DNA of 25,400 nucleotides from a virus. Of the stretch, positions 24,588 through 25,400 are shown in pieces. Where the stretch lies: positions 1 through 25,400 of the IMG/VR virus record IMGVR_UViG_3300020552_000018; one strand, 5' to 3'. Within the stretch, counting starts at the first letter, position 1. The number at the start of each line of letters is the position of its first letter. A model generated the notes under the pieces. The model had not been told where the DNA came from and did no database searches. It was given only the letters and a program-made list of their open reading frames with translations. The position numbers were made by a program, and so were the translations under genes.

Positions 24588-25400
24588 ATGTTACAGTCAC
24601 AACTCAAAGAATATGTAGAAAACAATTCTAATCTTGTTCAGATGAAAAAATCTGAATCCTATACTGATTTATTTGTATTAAAATATAAAAGAAAAGTCTT
24701 TTTTGATGGGCTTTGGAATCGTTATCTTGAAAAGTGTCGTGGTCTGGTAGTAGATAAAGATTTCAACATTATTGTTCATCCTTTCGATAAAATCTATAAT
24801 TACGGAATAGAAAAGAACTCTCCAGTATTATCTGATGATGAAAAGGTCTTAGCAATCAAGAAGTATAATGGATTTATGGCAACGGCATCAAAGTATAAAG
24901 ATGGTGTTGTAGTTGCAACTACTGGATCTTTGGATTCTGATTATGCTAAGTTAGCAAGGGAAATGATATTAAAAGCAATTCCTGAGAAGAATTTCATTCA
25001 TAATACTACTTTTATGTTTGAAATTTGTCATTCTTCTGATCCTCATATTATTCCAGAAAAAGAAGGAGTGTATTTCTTGGGTCAAAGAGATAATGGTTAT
25101 AATGATAAAATATCCCATTCCACGTCAATTTCTCAGATGGTTGACTATGGATTGGATTGGTATTGTAGTTCTGAATTTGATCGTGAATATTATATGTTGG
25201 GATTGTGGAATGTTCCAGTTCCAACTTATACTACTCTAGGCGAATTAAAGGAAAGAGTTAAGAAGGTAAAACATGAAGGTTATGTTGCATACACAAAAGA
25301 TGGGGAATCGTTTAAATTAAAATCTCCATATTACTTGATTAACAAATTGTTTGCTCGTAAGCAAAATATTGATTCTTTGTTAAATGGTGACTTGAGTAAG
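24588..25400 (+). CDS. RNA ligase, Rnl1-like (3' end outside the window)
   Basis: The open frame (271 codons in the window) has the covalent nucleotidyltransferase motifs in order: CRGLVVDKDFNIIVHPFDK near residue 50, motif I KKYNG (KxxG lysine near residue 92), motif III-type FMFEICH near residue 143, motif IV EGYVAY near residue 227 and motif V FKLKSPYY near residue 241. The pattern CRGLVxD...PFxKIYNYG before motif I is that of T4 RNA ligase 1 relatives. These repair tRNAs cut by host anticodon nucleases. No kinase-phosphatase partner lies in the window. AAGGAGCGTAAAT precedes the ATG, and the promoter is strong. Confidence 0.9.
   Translation, partial: MLQSQLKEYVENNSNLVQMKKSESYTDLFVLKYKRKVFFDGLWNRYLEKCRGLVVDKDFNIIVHPFDKIYNYGIEKNSPVLSDDEKVLAIKKYNGFMATASKYKDGVVVATTGSLDSDYAKLAREMILKAIPEKNFIHNTTFMFEICHSSDPHIIPEKEGVYFLGQRDNGYNDKISHSTSISQMVDYGLDWYCSSEFDREYYMLGLWNVPVPTYTTLGELKERVKKVKHEGYVAYTKDGESFKLKSPYYLINKLFARKQNIDSLLNGDLSK

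Noticed and set aside
1-25400. Prophage, plasmid or host chromosome
   Set aside because: No integrase, partition, host metabolic or ribosomal gene is seen. Dense small overlapping genes with phage early and late promoters fit a virulent phage better.

Overview
The window looks like part of a large, AT-rich tailed phage, probably a T4-superfamily myovirus of a Gram-negative (proteobacterial) host. The reasons are: densely packed small genes with overlapping stops and starts; sigma70-like early promoters of the form TTTACT-N16/17-TAtaaT; a few T4-type late promoter octamers (TATAAATA); several Gram-negative-style lipoproteins; and phage families such as a Rnl1-like RNA ligase, an HNH endonuclease, a DnaQ-fold exonuclease and a CobS/CobT-like pair. 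No integrase, transposase or host gene is visible. Gene calls rest on reading frames, ribosome-binding sites and remembered family motifs; no database search was possible.

Region 1 (about 1-8400, minus strand) is a dense early-gene block of some 25 small, mostly unrecognised genes. Almost every gene or short operon has its own copy of one promoter cassette: TTTACTTCC, 16 bp, TATCCT, then the leader TTGTAGTCA and a GGAG ribosome site. Several upstream genes end inside the next promoter. Two hairpins (1252-1317, 2364-2408) have different but fully paired stems, and their loops keep two blocks complementary to the common mRNA leader and its Shine-Dalgarno sequence. An AAA+ ATPase (6982-7965) closes the block.

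Region 2 (about 8400-8660) is non-coding and holds six copies of ATTACTTATGCG with four small hairpins. It may be an origin, a packaging site or a boundary. By eye the sequence to its left is richer in G+C than the sequence to its right.

Region 3 (8757-13134, minus) contains a zinc-ribbon protein and an HNH endonuclease (likely mobile), two probable late or virion-type genes, a CobS/MoxR-like AAA+ ATPase, a small membrane protein and a cupin. At 13.2 kb two promoters diverge from a palindromic -35 region.

Region 4 (13299-25400, plus) starts with a 714-residue HExxH plus von Willebrand A protein (CobT-like, the expected partner of the AAA+ ATPase). A DnaQ-type exonuclease follows whose frame has no standard start codon. 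Then come many small membrane, lipoprotein and hypothetical genes, a candidate structured RNA (17673-17858), a circularly permuted tmRNA gene (18241-18591), a HAD-family nucleotidase, a Bfd-like [2Fe-2S] protein, an AbrB-like protein, a DUF1737-like protein and, running off the right edge, an RNA ligase.

The most striking element is the permuted tmRNA. The acceptor piece (T arm, CCA) lies upstream of the coding piece, a 7-bp acceptor stem with the G3:U70 alanine identity pair is restored between them, and the coding piece encodes the tag ANDSKFALAA followed by a terminator.
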